NCBI GenBank assembly: GCA_016124515.1
Contig: WGNN01000106.1
Coordinates: 1 to 46,250 of the forward strand
Direction of reading: 5' to 3'
DNA length: 46,250 nt
Source of the DNA: a bacterium
Lineage (GTDB): Bacteria; Bacteroidota; Bacteroidia; CAILMK01; JACPUW01
Shown here: piece after piece, positions 33,531 to 42,634 of the stretch
Layout: each line of letters begins with the position of its first letter
How positions within the stretch are numbered: the stretch's first letter is position 1
Program-made: the position numbers and the translations under genes
The notes under the pieces: generated by a model
What the model saw: only the letters and a program-made list of their open reading frames with translations
Database searches by the model: none
What the model was told of the DNA's origin: nothing

Positions 33531-36500
33531 CTATTTTGTTTTTGTTAATTGAAAATTGAGTTCGTATTCTTTAAGCGTGCCTAAAAAACGGTTGTTTATC
33601 TCCACTTTCTTTTTGTGAGAGCGCAGAGGCAAGCTCATTTTCTCGGCTTCGTGCAAAACATTCACCATTAGGGTAGAGTTCCCGGGGTTTTCATTTATCA
33701 ACCTTCCCAAGTCATTTACCATGGTGCTTGAAATGCTTTGCAAATTTAGGGTAATAGTCAATTCTTTAGGAATGCGTTCGCGTGCTTCTTCCATTTGCAT
33801 CACCTCCATTATTTTGGTAGTAAGCTCAGGTGGGTTTCTAAAGCGGTCTTGCTCCACCGAAAGCTTGAGTAATAGTATTTCGCCTTCCTTAAAAAAGTGT
33901 TGAAACTTTAAGTAACTTTCTTTGAACGCCATCATGGAATGCGATCCGTGGTAGTCTTCAATAGTGAGCTGCCCAAATTTGTTTCCGTTTTTCGAAATGC
34001 GGTGCACGGCGGATGTTACAATGCCCGCCACGGTGTATATTCCCACTTTTTTCTCTTGCAACTCAAACAAATTGGTGGTGGTAAAGCATTCAATTTCATG
34101 CTTGTAGGTATCAAGCGGGTGGCCCGAAATGTAAAAACCTATCACTTCTTTTTCGCGCTCCAGTTTTTCCATCAAGGCCCACTCGTCAATGGTGTCAACT
34201 TTGGGGGCGGTTAGTGTGGCGTCTTCCTGCTCGCCAAACAAGGAACCCGTTGAAGATGCTTCAATTGCCTTTACCTCATTGCCAAAACGGATTGATTTTT
34301 CAATTAGGGTGTATTTTTCGCCCGGGCTTATGTGGAAGTAGGTTGACCTGCTGTAGTTGCTGTCAAAATCAAAACCACCGGCGTAGGCCAGCGATTCAAA
34401 GCACTTTTTGTTTACCGCTCGCAGGTTTACCCGTGTGGCAAAATCCCAAATATCCTTATACGGACCGTTGGCATCGCGCTCTTCTACTATGGCTTCTACG
34501 GCACTTTCGCCTACGCCTTTCACACCACCAAGGCCAAAACGTATTTGCCCGTCTTTGTTAACCGTAAATTTTTTGAACGATTCATTGACGTCGGGTCCCA
34601 GCACTTCTATGCCCATACGCTTACATTCTTCCATAAAAAATGTTACCTTTTTTATGTCGCTCATGTTGTGGGTAAGCACCGAAGCCATGTACTCAGCCGG
34701 GTAATTGGCTTTGAGATAAGCGGTATGAAAAGCCACCACAGAGTAGCAAGTAGAGTGCGATTTGTTGAAAGCGTAGGCCGCAAATGCTTCCCAGTCTTTC
34801 CACACCTTTTCTGCTTTTTCTGCCGAAATGCCATTGGATTCGCAGCCGGCCAAAAACTTTGGTTTGAGCTCGTCAAGAATCTCTTTTTTCTTTTTCCCCA
34901 TACCTTTTCGCAAGGCATCGGCCTGACCTTTTGAAAAGCCGGCCATCTTTTGCGAGAGCAGCATTACTTGCTCCTGATACACGGTAATTCCATAGGTTTC
35001 CGCCAGAAATTCTTCCATTTCGGGTGTGTCGTACACTATTTCTTCGCGACCGTGCTTGCGGGCAATAAAGTTGGGAATATATTCCAAGGGACCCGGGCGG
35101 TACAGGGCGTTCATGGCTATAAGGTCTTCAAAGCGGTCGGGTTTCAGCTCTTTCAGGTACTTCTGCATACCCGCCGATTCAAACTGAAACGTGCCGTTGG
35201 TTTCGCCCCTTTGGTACAGTTCGTAGGTTTTTTCATCCTCCGGGCTAATGTCATCCGGATTTATTTCTACGCCGTGTCTTTCCTTAATTATGGCAATCGC
35301 ATCGCGGATGATGGTGAGGGTTTTGAGACCGAGAAAGTCCATTTTGAGCAAACCGGCGCTTTCTACCACGCTGTTGTCAAACTGTGTTACCAACAGTTCA
35401 GAGTCTTTGGCTTTGCTCATAGGCACGTGGTCTATAAGCGGCGAGGGCGCAATAATTACCCCACAGGCGTGCATACCGGTATTCCGTACGGAGCCTTCCA
35501 ACACCTTGGCCTGCTTTATGGTATCGCCTTTTAGTGTGGTGTCGGTTTCGGCAATTTTTATCAGCTCATCGGCTTTTTGCATGCCCTCAGAATTGAGCTT
35601 GGACTTAAGCGCATCGCGCGGACCAAATATTTTGGAAAGCGACACATCAGGCACCAATTTGGCCAGTTGGTCGGCTTCGCTCAGCGGCAGGTTCATTACC
35701 CTTGCCGTATCGCGAATGGCCGATTTTGCAGCCATCGTTCCGTAGGTAATAATTTGCGATACCTGTGTTTTACCGTATTTCTCTACCACCCAGTCAATAA
35801 TCCATTGGCGGCGCTCGTCGTCAAAGTCAATATCAATATCGGGCATTGACACACGCTCGGGATTGAGAAAACGCTCAAACAGGAGGTCGTATTTAATAGG
35901 ATCTACATTGGTAATTCCTATACAATACGCCACCGCCGAACCCGCTGCCGAACCACGACCGGGGCCTACGGAAACGCCCATTTTTCGCGCTTGATCGCAA
36001 AAGTCCTGCACAATGAGAAAGTAGCCCGGATATCCGGTACGCGCAATGGTTTCCAACTCAAAATCGAGCCGCTCGGCAATATCGGGAGTTATTTCGCCAT
36101 AGCGCTTGCGGGCCCCTTCAAGTGTAAGGTGGCGCAGGTAGTTGTTCTCCCCGCGCTTGCCGCCATCTTTCTCATCTTCAGGATCTTTAAACTCATCAGG
36201 AATGTTGAATTTGGGCAGCAATACATCGCTCTCCAGTTTGTATTCCTCGGTTTTATCCAGTATTTCCTGTATGTTTTCAATGGCCTCAGGAATATCGGTA
36301 AAGAGGGCTTTCATTTCATGTTGGGTTTTTACATAAAACTCATCATTGGGAAAGCCAAAACGTGCATCTCTGCCTTTGCGACCAAAATATCGCTTGGGTG
36401 TTTCTACCAGCTCGTTGTCTTTTACACACAACAAAACATCGTGCGCAAAGGCGTTTTCTTTGTTAAGGTAATAGCTATTGTTGGCGGCCACCACCTTTAT

Positions 36501-37799
36501 GCTGTGCTTTTTGGCAAAACGAAGCAGCACTTCGTTCAGGTGGTTTTCTTCTTCAAGGCCGTGGCGGTTCAACTCCAGATAAAAGTCATCGCCAAAATGT
36601 TCTTTCCACCAAAGCACGGCTTCCTCGGCCTGCTCCTCTCCTACATTGAGCACCAAATGGGCAATTTCCCCAAACAATCCACCTGAAATGACAATGAGGT
36701 CTTCCTTGTTTTGGAGAATGGTTTTTTTGTCAATTCGCGGCACATAATAAAAGCCTTCAACCATAGCCAAAGTACTCAGGCGGGCCAGGTTGTGGTAGCC
36801 ACGTTTGTTTTTTGCCAAAAACACCATGTGGTTTCCATTGTCCTTCATATTGGTGTTGTACATATCGGCACACACGTTTAGCTCGCAACCCACTATGGGT
36901 TTTATTTTGGCCTTGAGCGCCGCCGACACAAATTTGAACGCGCCGTACATATTGCCCATATCGGTCATGGCTATGGCAGGCATGCCGTCGGCAGCAGCTT
37001 TTTGTATCATGGCGTTAAGCTCCGTTGTTGCCTGTAGCACAGAGTATTGTGTGTGGTTGTGCAGGTGCACGAAAGCGGCATCAATATCCTTGGCGGCTTC
37101 TTTGTCAATTTCCAGCGTATCGTCGCGCTGCTGCTCGTTGCTATAGTCTATGCTGCTGAGAATCTGCTTGGCCACTTGCGCCAAGTGCTCCATTATTTGT
37201 TCGTCAATGGCAATATCGCTGCGTTCTATTACCTTGATATGCACCAGTTTGAAGAAACAGCGGGCGGTTGCTTCCACATCGGCGGCAGCATTGTGGGCAT
37301 CTTCAAAACGGCTGCCGAAGAGTTTTTCGTGGAGCTCTGATAAGGTGGGAAACTTAAAACGCCCGCCGCGACCGCCGGGCAAAGCGCAGAAATCAATGGT
37401 TTCGTTTTTAGTATCGAGTTGCGTTCTTTCGGTAAGGTCGCTTTCAATTTGGCAACGCAAATACTCACTGCCCACTATGTTTACGTCGAACTCAATGTTG
37501 TGCCCTACAATGTAGTTGGCTTTTTTAACAACCTCGTTGAACGCATGCAGGACTTCGGCGAGTGGACGGCCTTCGTCAAGGGCCCGTTGGTTAGAAATTC
37601 CGTGAATTTTTTCGGCGCTGTAGGGAATGGTAAAGCCATCGGGTTGCACTATAATGTTTTGAGCATCAAGCAAATGACCATTCTCATCGTGCAGTTGCCA
37701 GGCAATTTGCACCAGGCGTGGCCAGTTGTCGAAATCGCTGAGCGGTGCGTTGTAATTTTTGGGTAAACCCGTGGTTTCGGTATCGTATATTAAGAACAT
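33531..37799 (-). CDS. dnaE: DNA polymerase III subunit alpha with fused exonuclease domain
   Basis: 1422 aa, replicative polymerase. The N-terminal 190 residues form a DEDDh 3'-5' exonuclease with intact motifs: DTETTGLP, VGHNIEFDVN and HNAAADVEAT. Then comes a PHP domain with VHLHNH, in which the usual T-D-H-G-N reads TDMGN, so one metal ligand is lost and PHP-phosphoesterase activity is doubtful. The polymerase core has GPGRGSAAGS, PDIDIDFDDERR and KSHSTCYS, and a C-terminal OB fold includes YTVAGIVTSAVHRI. Exonuclease-DnaE fusions are, to my knowledge, usual in Bacteroidota. The fused domain would supply proofreading in cis. trxA follows after 6 bp. Confidence 0.97.
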   Translation of the reverse strand: MFLIYDTETTGLPKNYNAPLSDFDNWPRLVQIAWQLHDENGHLLDAQNIIVQPDGFTIPYSAEKIHGISNQRALDEGRPLAEVLHAFNEVVKKANYIVGHNIEFDVNIVGSEYLRCQIESDLTERTQLDTKNETIDFCALPGGRGGRFKFPTLSELHEKLFGSRFEDAHNAAADVEATARCFFKLVHIKVIERSDIAIDEQIMEHLAQVAKQILSSIDYSNEQQRDDTLEIDKEAAKDIDAAFVHLHNHTQYSVLQATTELNAMIQKAAADGMPAIAMTDMGNMYGAFKFVSAALKAKIKPIVGCELNVCADMYNTNMKDNGNHMVFLAKNKRGYHNLARLSTLAMVEGFYYVPRIDKKTILQNKEDLIVISGGLFGEIAHLVLNVGEEQAEEAVLWWKEHFGDDFYLELNRHGLEEENHLNEVLLRFAKKHSIKVVAANNSYYLNKENAFAHDVLLCVKDNELVETPKRYFGRKGRDARFGFPNDEFYVKTQHEMKALFTDIPEAIENIQEILDKTEEYKLESDVLLPKFNIPDEFKDPEDEKDGGKRGENNYLRHLTLEGARKRYGEITPDIAERLDFELETIARTGYPGYFLIVQDFCDQARKMGVSVGPGRGSAAGSAVAYCIGITNVDPIKYDLLFERFLNPERVSMPDIDIDFDDERRQWIIDWVVEKYGKTQVSQIITYGTMAAKSAIRDTARVMNLPLSEADQLAKLVPDVSLSKIFGPRDALKSKLNSEGMQKADELIKIAETDTTLKGDTIKQAKVLEGSVRNTGMHACGVIIAPSPLIDHVPMSKAKDSELLVTQFDNSVVESAGLLKMDFLGLKTLTIIRDAIAIIKERHGVEINPDDISPEDEKTYELYQRGETNGTFQFESAGMQKYLKELKPDRFEDLIAMNALYRPGPLEYIPNFIARKHGREEIVYDTPEMEEFLAETYGITVYQEQVMLLSQKMAGFSKGQADALRKGMGKKKKEILDELKPKFLAGCESNGISAEKAEKVWKDWEAFAAYAFNKSHSTCYSVVAFHTAYLKANYPAEYMASVLTHNMSDIKKVTFFMEECKRMGIEVLGPDVNESFKKFTVNKDGQIRFGLGGVKGVGESAVEAIVEERDANGPYKDIWDFATRVNLRAVNKKCFESLAYAGGFDFDSNYSRSTYFHISPGEKYTLIEKSIRFGNEVKAIEASSTGSLFGEQEDATLTAPKVDTIDEWALMEKLEREKEVIGFYISGHPLDTYKHEIECFTTTNLFELQEKKVGIYTVAGIVTSAVHRISKNGNKFGQLTIEDYHGSHSMMAFKESYLKFQHFFKEGEILLLKLSVEQDRFRNPPELTTKIMEVMQMEEARERIPKELTITLNLQSISSTMVNDLGRLINENPGNSTLMVNVLHEAEKMSLPLRSHKKKVEINNRFLGTLKEYELNFQLTKTK

Positions 37800-37869
37800 A
37801 AGCAGCGTTAGAAGCCAACAAAATACCCAATAATTTAACTGCTGTTGTGCACATTTTTTCCACCCTTGC

Positions 37870-37877
37870 TACTTTTG
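37870..37877 (+). promoter_or_regulatory. TAnnTTTG -7 element for the PagL-like gene
   Basis: TACTTTTG lies 6 bp before the ATG at 37884. A TTG at 37845-37847 gives a 22-bp spacing, suitable for the -33 element. The implied leader is nearly absent. Confidence 0.5.
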
Positions 37878-37883
37878 GCTCGT

Positions 37884-38468
37884 ATGAAAAATTTTGTGAT
37901 AGCCGCATTGTTTGTCTTGGTGGGTTCTGCATCCGCTTTGGCACAGAATACCCGATTTTCTCAACACGAGATTGGTTTTACCCTTTCCATTTCAATCATT
38001 AGCGAAAAAATGCCCGATGGAAGTATTTACCAACCGCTGCTGCTCAAAGGATTTTGGGGTTGGAACCTGGGCAAAAAGGAAAATATAGCCAACAAGACCG
38101 GTCATTTTCTCACCTATATAGAACCGCAAATAAATCCGGTTTTTGTGTCGGGACTGATAAAACAACTTGAATTTGGCTGCAACTTCGGTTTCAGGTATGA
38201 GCATGAGTTTGGCAAAAACAACCGCTTGTATTGGGGCATTGGCACGGGGCCGCACTACATTACGATGGATTCGAGAAAACAACACAAAGGCTATATTTTT
38301 TCTGACAATTTTGTAATGGGTTGGCAGCACCGATTGTACGGACCAATTTATACCAATTTGCAATACCATTTCAGGCATATTTCAAATGCAGGAATAATGC
38401 ACCCCAACCAAGGTATAGACAACCATTTTGTAACCGTTGGCGTGAGTAAACTTATTGAATACAAGTGA
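37884..38468 (+). CDS. PagL-like acyloxyacyl hydrolase (lipid A 3-O-deacylase)
   Basis: 194 aa from the ATG at 37884, with a signal peptide (MKNFVIAALFVLVGSASALAQ) and an amphipathic beta-strand pattern of a small outer-membrane barrel. Near the C-terminus, FRHISNAGIMHPNQGIDNHF matches the PagL active-site region: His and Ser in H-x-S-N, then an acidic residue 12 positions after the Ser. PagL uses Glu there; here it is Asp. The enzyme would remove an ester-linked acyl chain from lipid A in the outer membrane. It is divergent from dnaE and ends at a bidirectional terminator. Confidence 0.78.
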   Translation: MKNFVIAALFVLVGSASALAQNTRFSQHEIGFTLSISIISEKMPDGSIYQPLLLKGFWGWNLGKKENIANKTGHFLTYIEPQINPVFVSGLIKQLEFGCNFGFRYEHEFGKNNRLYWGIGTGPHYITMDSRKQHKGYIFSDNFVMGWQHRLYGPIYTNLQYHFRHISNAGIMHPNQGIDNHFVTVGVSKLIEYK

Positions 38469-38474
38469 ATTGGA

Positions 38475-38520
38475 GATTGAAATTGAAAATTCAAAATTCA
38501 AGATTGAAAATTGAAGATTT
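38475..38520. repeat. low-complexity TTGAAAATT tract
   Basis: Iterated ATTGAAAATTCAAAATTCAAG words directly after the PagL-like gene. A similar tract in inverse orientation is at 117-150. Such tracts are simple-sequence intergenic filler; no function can be seen. Confidence 0.5.
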
Positions 38521-38596
38521 GGGTGGGGATATTTTGATAGAGGCTTTAATGGGCTTTGACTTATTCGATAGAAAATTAATTACTTGATAAAAAAAA

Positions 38597-38622
38597 GGGG
38601 CTTCGATGTGAAGCCCCTTTTT
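38597..38622. terminator. bidirectional terminator
   Basis: GGGGCTTC-GATGT-GAAGCCCC with an A-run before and a T-run after. It lies between the convergent PagL-like and M16 genes and suits both. Confidence 0.9.
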
Positions 38623-38640
38623 ATAACACAACCTATTATC

Positions 38641-41454
38641 TTATTCAGTTTCGGTTTCGGGCATTAATACCACCTGCACTTTGCTTTTGAAGTTGAGCAG
38701 TTGCTTGGCTAGTTTTTTCACATCTTTGGCGGTTACCTCAGCTACTTTTTCATTATAGGCTTTAGGATCGGTTTCTTCGTCGCCAAAAGCGAAATAATTA
38801 AGAATTTGCCTCTCCCAATAGGCATTGGTTTGCAAATTGGTTTCGTGCTCGCGGATGAGTGTTTCCTTGAACTTGGTCATTTCTGATTCGTCAGGTCCAT
38901 CTTTTATCATTTCATTGATAATCCTGTAGGTTGTTTCTACCAGTTTGTCAACATTTTCGGGGCTGCAACCGAAGCTTATTTCTATGCTATAATTCTCGTG
39001 TGGTTGTCGTTGTGCACTCACAGAAACCCGCACCCCATAAGTACCACCAAGATCTTCGCGCAAGGCTTCGCGCAGGCGAATGGAAAGTGCTTTTTCCAGT
39101 GCCGCACCATGAAGTTTATTATATTTATCATATTTAAACGCCCCCGAAAAAACTATAGAAACCGAGCTTTTGGGTTCTACCCCTTTCTTTACGGTTTCAT
39201 CAACCACGCCACCGTGGTAATAATCATCTTTTGAACCAAAATCTTCTGTTCTTTCTACCTCGTTTTTCAAAGCACCAATGTATTGTTCGCACAAGGAAGC
39301 CAGTTGTTTTTCGTCGATATTCCCTACAAAAATGAAAGTGAACTTACCCGGATCGGCAAAACGGTCTTTATAGAGTTCAAGGCATTTTTCTTTGTCAACC
39401 TTGGCCAAATCATCCACTTTCATATATCCGGCCCAAGGATTGTTATTGCTTAGAATATTATAAAGTTTGTGGTAAAAAATAGTCTCAGGCGAGTTTTCAT
39501 CATTTTGAATAAATGTTTTTCTACTTGATATATAAGAGTCGAAGGCGGCATTGTCTATTTTGGGTTGTGTAAAGAAAAGATATACCATTTGCATGAGTGT
39601 TTCAATATCCTGCGGCGACGCATTTCCGTAGAAACCCTCGGTGGTGTTGCTTACATAAGGCCATGTATATACCACCTTGTCGCTCAGGTACTTTTGCAGC
39701 GCGCTGTAGTCAAAATCGCCCAAACCCGAGCGACTTATAGGCCCGGTAATAGACTTGGCCGTGGGTATTAAACTCTCATCGTTGTACAAATAATAACCAC
39801 CCGGACTAATGGCTCTGAACCTGATTTCGTCATTTTTAAAATCGGTTTTTTTATACACCACTTTTGCGCCGTTGTTTAGTGTAAAAACCACCGAACCGTA
39901 AGGCCCGTTTTTATTTACATTTATTATTTTCCCCTTTTCGGGCATTTCTGTCATAAGCGGCGCATCGTTGTAGGTATCTACATAAGGGCTTATTTCTATT
40001 TTTTGTATTTCATTATAAACGCTTTTTACTTCTGCTTCCGAGGGCAAAAAGTCTTTGTCTTTTTCGGGAGCGGTTATCAAAATAAATGGTTTTTTACCCG
40101 TAATCCAGGTATCGGCCAGTTTGTTCACTTCGTCAAGCGCTATCATATCCACAAGTTTTGAGCCTGTTTCAAAATCAAAAGCCACACCCGGCATGGGGTT
40201 GTCGCCCAAAAAGGCATATACCAGTTGCCATATTATCCTGTTCGACTCGGTTTTGTCGCGTTCATTATACTTCGACTCCAAGCTGCGCTTGTATTCTTTT
40301 TTTGCTCTTTCAAATTCGGTGGGAGTAAAACCATAGAGTTGTGCCCTTCGGTTTTCGGTAAGCAGCACCCGCAGGGCATCTTTGGTGGTATTGGCGTTTA
40401 GGTACGCTACTGCAGCATATTCATCTCTCGTGCGCACATTGCCGCCATAATAGGCAAACGCATAAGAAAAAGGCGGATTTTCCTTCGTTTGGTACTCTCC
40501 CATTCGCGCGTTCATCATCATGTTGTACAGTTGTATGGCCATTTGGTGCTTGTAGTCGCCCATATTTTTTACTGTAAACGATGGTTCCTGGTAGCTGATA
40601 TTTACCATACATGTCCAGGCTTCTTTGTCGGTAAGCACTTTTACCGCCATTTCGTTGCGCTCCGGAATTTCAAAATAGGTACGTTTCTTTTCCTTGGTCG
40701 GATTTTTTATAGGTCCGAAATGAGCTTTTATTTTTTTCTCAATTTCGTCCACATCAAAATCACCCACGGCTATTACCGCCATCAAATCGGGTCGGTACCA
40801 ATCGTGGTAAAACTGTTTTACTTCGTCGTATTTGAAGTTTTCGAGTATTTCTTTTTTGCCAATTGGCAGTCGATTGGCGTATTGCGAACCAGCGTAGGCT
40901 ATGGGAAACCACTCCTTTTGCATTCTTTCGTCGGCGCCCTGCCCCAGGCGCCATTCTTCTATCACCACACCGCGTTCTTTGTCTATTTCATCATCGTCAA
41001 AACTCACATTGTGGGCCCAATCTTCCAATATTTGAAAACCCGTTTCTACCGTTTCGGCATTGTCGGTGGGCATTTGAAACATGTAAACTGTTTCGTCAAA
41101 ACTTGTGTAGGCATTCAGGTGGGCTCCAAATTTTACTCCAATGGATTCAAGGTAATCTACCAGTTCGTTTTTCTTAAAATTTTTGGTGCCATTAAAACAC
41201 ATGTGCTCGCAAAAGTGTGCCAGGCCCTGCTGCACATCAGTTTCGAGCACCGAACCGGCATTTACCGCCAAGCGAAGCTCCATGCGGTTTTCGGGTCGTT
41301 TGTTTTTGAGAATGTAGTACTTCAATCCATTGGAAAGTGTACCTGTGCGCACGTTGGGATCCAGCGGAATCGGTGCATTTAAATTGATTTCGTTTTGGGC
41401 CTGCGTAGTGAAAACCCACAACATGGCCACGATAAATAGTAAGCTGTGTTTCAT
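38641..41454 (-). CDS. M16 family zinc metallopeptidase, exported
   Basis: 937 aa with a signal peptide (MKHSLLFIVAMLWVFTTQAQ). The inverted zinc motif HFCEH (H80, E83, H84) lies in GLAHFCEHMCFNGT, and the downstream acidic ligand region is ERGVVIEEWR (near 165-174). There are four M16-type domains, as in PqqL or insulin-degrading enzyme relatives; the C-terminal half lacks the zinc motif and is probably structural. Expected to degrade small peptides in the periplasm. No operon partner. The closest upstream gene diverges across 227 bp. Confidence 0.93.
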   Translation of the reverse strand: MKHSLLFIVAMLWVFTTQAQNEINLNAPIPLDPNVRTGTLSNGLKYYILKNKRPENRMELRLAVNAGSVLETDVQQGLAHFCEHMCFNGTKNFKKNELVDYLESIGVKFGAHLNAYTSFDETVYMFQMPTDNAETVETGFQILEDWAHNVSFDDDEIDKERGVVIEEWRLGQGADERMQKEWFPIAYAGSQYANRLPIGKKEILENFKYDEVKQFYHDWYRPDLMAVIAVGDFDVDEIEKKIKAHFGPIKNPTKEKKRTYFEIPERNEMAVKVLTDKEAWTCMVNISYQEPSFTVKNMGDYKHQMAIQLYNMMMNARMGEYQTKENPPFSYAFAYYGGNVRTRDEYAAVAYLNANTTKDALRVLLTENRRAQLYGFTPTEFERAKKEYKRSLESKYNERDKTESNRIIWQLVYAFLGDNPMPGVAFDFETGSKLVDMIALDEVNKLADTWITGKKPFILITAPEKDKDFLPSEAEVKSVYNEIQKIEISPYVDTYNDAPLMTEMPEKGKIINVNKNGPYGSVVFTLNNGAKVVYKKTDFKNDEIRFRAISPGGYYLYNDESLIPTAKSITGPISRSGLGDFDYSALQKYLSDKVVYTWPYVSNTTEGFYGNASPQDIETLMQMVYLFFTQPKIDNAAFDSYISSRKTFIQNDENSPETIFYHKLYNILSNNNPWAGYMKVDDLAKVDKEKCLELYKDRFADPGKFTFIFVGNIDEKQLASLCEQYIGALKNEVERTEDFGSKDDYYHGGVVDETVKKGVEPKSSVSIVFSGAFKYDKYNKLHGAALEKALSIRLREALREDLGGTYGVRVSVSAQRQPHENYSIEISFGCSPENVDKLVETTYRIINEMIKDGPDESEMTKFKETLIREHETNLQTNAYWERQILNYFAFGDEETDPKAYNEKVAEVTAKDVKKLAKQLLNFKSKVQVVLMPETETE

Positions 41455-41654
41455 ACTGTTATTTTTTCAAACCTTTAATTGGTTAATTTTTGGGGTGCTA
41501 AAAATATGGATATGAATTGATTAAAAAGGTAACCCAACAAAGAAAATAATTCCGGAAAAACAGGTTGGCATGACGCTCTTTCTTACCTAAGTTCCCCATT
41601 TACCCAATCAAAATTCCCGTTGGTAACAAAATGAAATAAGTGGGGGCGTTAAGT

Positions 41655-41671
41655 GTTAAAATTGTTTTAAC
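41655..41671 (+). promoter_or_regulatory. 7-3-7 inverted repeat upstream of PH-like gene
   Basis: GTTAAAA-TTG-TTTTAAC is a perfect inverted repeat ending 10 bp before the ATG at 41682. It could be an operator or a leader hairpin. Its geometry is the same as the element before the adhesin start at 27416. Confidence 0.35.
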
Positions 41672-41681
41672 AAAACAGAAG

Positions 41682-42122
41682 ATGCAAAGTGTTTTTAAAT
41701 CAGCCACAGGTGTTTTTCCGGGCATAGTTTTCTGGGGAACCATAGTCCTTTTGGTGGTTCTTTTCGTGGTAGATATTGTAATGCAGCGCCTTAACCTAAG
41801 CCTATACTTCCATTTGTTTGATGCCCTTGTAGTTGCTTTTTTATTGTGGATTTGGCTGAAAACCGAATACATAATTGATGGCGACCAACTGAAATGTCAG
41901 GCGGGCCCTTTCACGGCGAAGTTTGCTGTGAGCGACATTAAAAAAGTGGACATGAGCAAAAGAATGTGGAGCGGCTACCGACCCGCCTTAAGCTTTGACG
42001 GAATGGTGGTTTACTACCATAAATATGATGAAATTTTTATCTCGCCCAAAGACAAAGAAGGTTTTTTAAGCGTGTTGAAACGCATGAATCCTACCATTGA
42101 AATTGTGGGCAACGAAGCCTGA
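41682..42122 (+). CDS. membrane protein with PH-like domain
   Basis: 146 aa from the ATG at 41682; the 14-codon upstream extension covers the inverted repeat and is rejected. There are two hydrophobic helices (about 10-32 and 40-60), then a cytoplasmic bacterial PH-like domain: TEYIIDGDQLKCQAG...VSDIKKVDMSKRMWSGYRPALSFDGMVVYY...IFISPKDKEGFLSVLKRMNP. Similar proteins are annotated as PH domain-containing, with no known function. A second membrane-protein gene follows 50 bp downstream. Confidence 0.75.
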   Translation: MQSVFKSATGVFPGIVFWGTIVLLVVLFVVDIVMQRLNLSLYFHLFDALVVAFLLWIWLKTEYIIDGDQLKCQAGPFTAKFAVSDIKKVDMSKRMWSGYRPALSFDGMVVYYHKYDEIFISPKDKEGFLSVLKRMNPTIEIVGNEA

Positions 42123-42172
42123 TGTGATTTGGGTCATAGTACAACCGCTCTACATACACACAACTTTGCCTT

Positions 42173-42583
42173 ATGAACAAGAAAATTTATTGGGCACTCG
42201 CCTCCATACTAGCCTTTGTTTCGCTTGGTGCCATTAGCGGCGGATATTCGTTGGTAAACGATCCGAGCGGCGCCGGCATGGGGCTTTCAGTTACCGCGCT
42301 CGATACCCGGTTTCTGCACGACTACAAAATTCCCGGGCTCATTCTCACCTATTATTTCGGGTTCAGCGGCATGTTTATCTTTTCATTTGCCTTCAAACGT
42401 TTCAAAACCTTTACGCAGGGAATATTGCTCTACGGTGCCTCGCTTGTGGTTTGGATTTTGGCTCAGGTGGCCATCATTGGATTCGCTTCGTGGCTGCAAC
42501 CGCTTTTTTTAGCCATTGGCTTGCTCATGCTGTGGTTGGGCAACAAAGTACGCATACAACTCAAAGGCATTAACCAATGGTAA
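42173..42583 (+). CDS. small four-helix membrane protein, unknown function
   Basis: 136 aa with about four transmembrane helices: 5-25, a second around 55-75, then two tightly packed helices from about 83 to 127. A soluble loop with SLVNDPSGAGMGLSVTALDTRFLHDYKIPG joins helices 1 and 2. The arrangement resembles small DoxX-like or DUF-type membrane proteins, but I cannot name a family. It is probably co-transcribed with the PH-like gene. CAACTTTG, a one-mismatch -7 element, lies just before its ATG. Confidence 0.65.
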   Translation: MNKKIYWALASILAFVSLGAISGGYSLVNDPSGAGMGLSVTALDTRFLHDYKIPGLILTYYFGFSGMFIFSFAFKRFKTFTQGILLYGASLVVWILAQVAIIGFASWLQPLFLAIGLLMLWLGNKVRIQLKGINQW

Positions 42584-42584
42584 A

Positions 42585-42596
42585 AACCCATGGGTT
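42585..42596. repeat. 12-bp palindrome between convergent genes
   Basis: AACCCATGGGTT is perfectly palindromic and begins 2 bp after the stop of the plus-strand gene. Without a loop or T-run it is a poor terminator. Confidence 0.35.
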
Positions 42597-42634
42597 ATTT
42601 GCGTGAAAAAGGCAATGAAACACCCGGCTAATTG

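Noticed and set aside
40489-41382. 297-codon ORF antisense to the M16 peptidase
   Set aside because: Fully inside a gene with clear zinc motif; rich in His/Phe/Val as expected from reverse reading.
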